From: JAMZMI01 sp963848175 | GTDB lineage: Bacteria > Bacteroidota > Bacteroidia > Cytophagales > Cyclobacteriaceae | Assembly (NCBI GenBank): GCA_963848175.1 | Contig: CAWKCO010000011.1 | Coordinates: forward strand, 496,001 to 560,000 | DNA: 64,000 nucleotides | Direction of reading: 5' to 3' | Part shown: positions 63,412 through 64,000 of the stretch, one piece after another | How the letters are laid out: each line of letters starts with the position of its first letter | How positions within the stretch are numbered: position 1 is the stretch's first letter | Notes under the pieces: generated by a model | Told to the model about the DNA's origin: nothing | Seen by the model: only the letters and a program-made list of their open reading frames with translations | The model's database searches: none | Made by a program: the position numbers and the translations under genes

Positions 63412-64000
63412 TTACCGTATCAACTTCACCGTTCCCTTGGTTTTGCCTTCAAATTTCAAGGGCGCACCGTTATAAAAGCTGCCCTGAATGGACCATAAGT
63501 ACACGCCGTTCGCAAGTGGTTCACCTTTGTATGTGCCATCCCATCCTACTTTCAAAGCTTCATCTACATTGCCCGTAGTGTAAACCCGATTGCCATTGAG
63601 GTCATACACCGAAAAAGTGATCGACTGAATACCCGAGCCATAGACCAAAAATTCGTCGTTGTTTCTATCTCCGTTCGGGGTAAAAAGATTAGGAATGAAA
63701 AGGGCGTTTTGCACCAGCACATTCACCCTGCCGATGGACACACAGCCATTGGCATCTGTCACTACCACTTCATATTCTGTAGTCACCAAAGGCGAAGCTT
63801 TGGGTGTCGCTGATTTTGGATCATCCAGTGTGCCAGCCGGAGACCAGCTATAGGACACTCCTCCCGTGGCAAAAAGCTCCACGCTTTCACTTCCTCCCAC
63901 GCTGAGCTGCGGACTCACCGTGATTTCAGGCGCTTCATTTACCGTTACCGTGATCGTGTCATATTGCACGTCGCAGAGATGAGAACTTACCTCTAAAAAA
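63412..64000 (-). CDS. T9SS type B sorting (CHU_C) protein, 3' part
   Basis: At least 195 residues, running off the right edge. Visible are the ends of Ig-like/PKD-like repeats with ITVTVNEAPEITVSPQLSV and VSYSWSPAGTLDDPKSATP, VTTEYEVVVTDANGC. The C-terminal 90 residues are a type B sorting domain (CHU_C): NALFIPNLFTPNGDRNNDEF, FSVYDLNGNRVY, WDGTYKGEPLANGVYLWSI. Such proteins cross the outer membrane through T9SS with a PorP/SprF partner. The PorP/SprF-OmpA gene lies next downstream on this strand, now separated by an IS element. Confidence 0.85.
   Translation of the reverse strand, partial: FLEVSSHLCDVQYDTITVTVNEAPEITVSPQLSVGGSESVELFATGGVSYSWSPAGTLDDPKSATPKASPLVTTEYEVVVTDANGCVSIGRVNVLVQNALFIPNLFTPNGDRNNDEFLVYGSGIQSITFSVYDLNGNRVYTTGNVDEALKVGWDGTYKGEPLANGVYLWSIQGSFYNGAPLKFEGKTKGTVKLIR

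Noticed and set aside
1..64000. CRISPR arrays or a replication origin
   Set aside because: No regularly spaced repeats occur. The only exact DnaA-box string noted is the IS end at 63227-63235, which is isolated.

Overview
The window looks like chromosomal DNA of a Bacteroidota bacterium, most likely of the Cytophagales. Supporting features are the type IX secretion (T9SS) protein PorZ, a PorP/SprF-OmpA fusion, a CHU_C-type gliding/sorting C-terminus, the gene orders rimP-nusA-infB and rpsU-xerC-hpf, and -7 promoter elements of the Bacteroidota form TAnnTTTG. The order-level assignment is inference.

Layout. 0-8.5 kb: the 5' end of a secreted protein, a HAD phosphatase, a TerB-like gene, two small membrane proteins, an M42 aminopeptidase, Ppx/GppA, an Ldh-family dehydrogenase, a cadherin-like lipoprotein beside an AraC regulator, and an NrnA-like DHH phosphoesterase. 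8.7-12 kb: a SRPBCC protein, a frameshifted lipoprotein with a TIM-barrel-like body, a zincin, and a HigBA toxin-antitoxin pair flanked by two copies of an intergenic hairpin repeat. 12-22.4 kb (minus strand): MMPL exporter-ileS-lspA-EamA operon, a heavily frameshifted dGTPase, then rpsU-xerC-hpf. 22.5-28.8 kb: acyl-CoA dehydrogenase, DUF547 protein, cation/proton antiporter with RCK subunit, OmpA protein, cysS. 28.8-33.7 kb: rimP-nusA-infB with a clear promoter and a terminator-like leader hairpin. 33.8-42.1 kb: an acidic unknown protein, ferredoxin-tdk-porZ-recO, a 2OG-Fe(II) oxygenase, a chromate transporter and a HEAT-like periplasmic protein. 42.7-47.5 kb: a nine-PAS histidine kinase with a receiver-only response regulator.

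47.6-61.4 kb (all minus strand) is the most interesting part and reads as a polymorphic toxin locus. A translationally coupled operon encodes a PorP/SprF-OmpA protein, an outer-membrane barrel, and a very large exported protein. That protein has a signal peptide, an FN3 region, an embedded HExxH zincin and a C-terminal ADP-ribosyltransferase. Downstream come small unknown genes (putative immunity proteins), an orphan pair of such genes, and then a second toxin. The second toxin shares about 1 kb of nearly identical zincin-module DNA with the first but has an unrelated C-terminus and its own small partner gene. Each of the three blocks ends at a copy of the same short repeat. This arrangement suggests cassette exchange of toxin tips and immunity genes, possibly delivered by T9SS-type outer-membrane machinery. 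An IS3-type element and the 3' end of a CHU_C-sorted protein close the window.

A caution runs through the window. About 25 single-base disruptions interrupt otherwise well-conserved genes, including essential cysS. All that I could reconstruct are run-length changes of one base, nearly always +1, often CTG read as CTTG. They are concentrated in a few places (nine in the dGTPase gene) and are absent from most long genes. I treat them as probable consensus errors and annotate the genes across the shifts.
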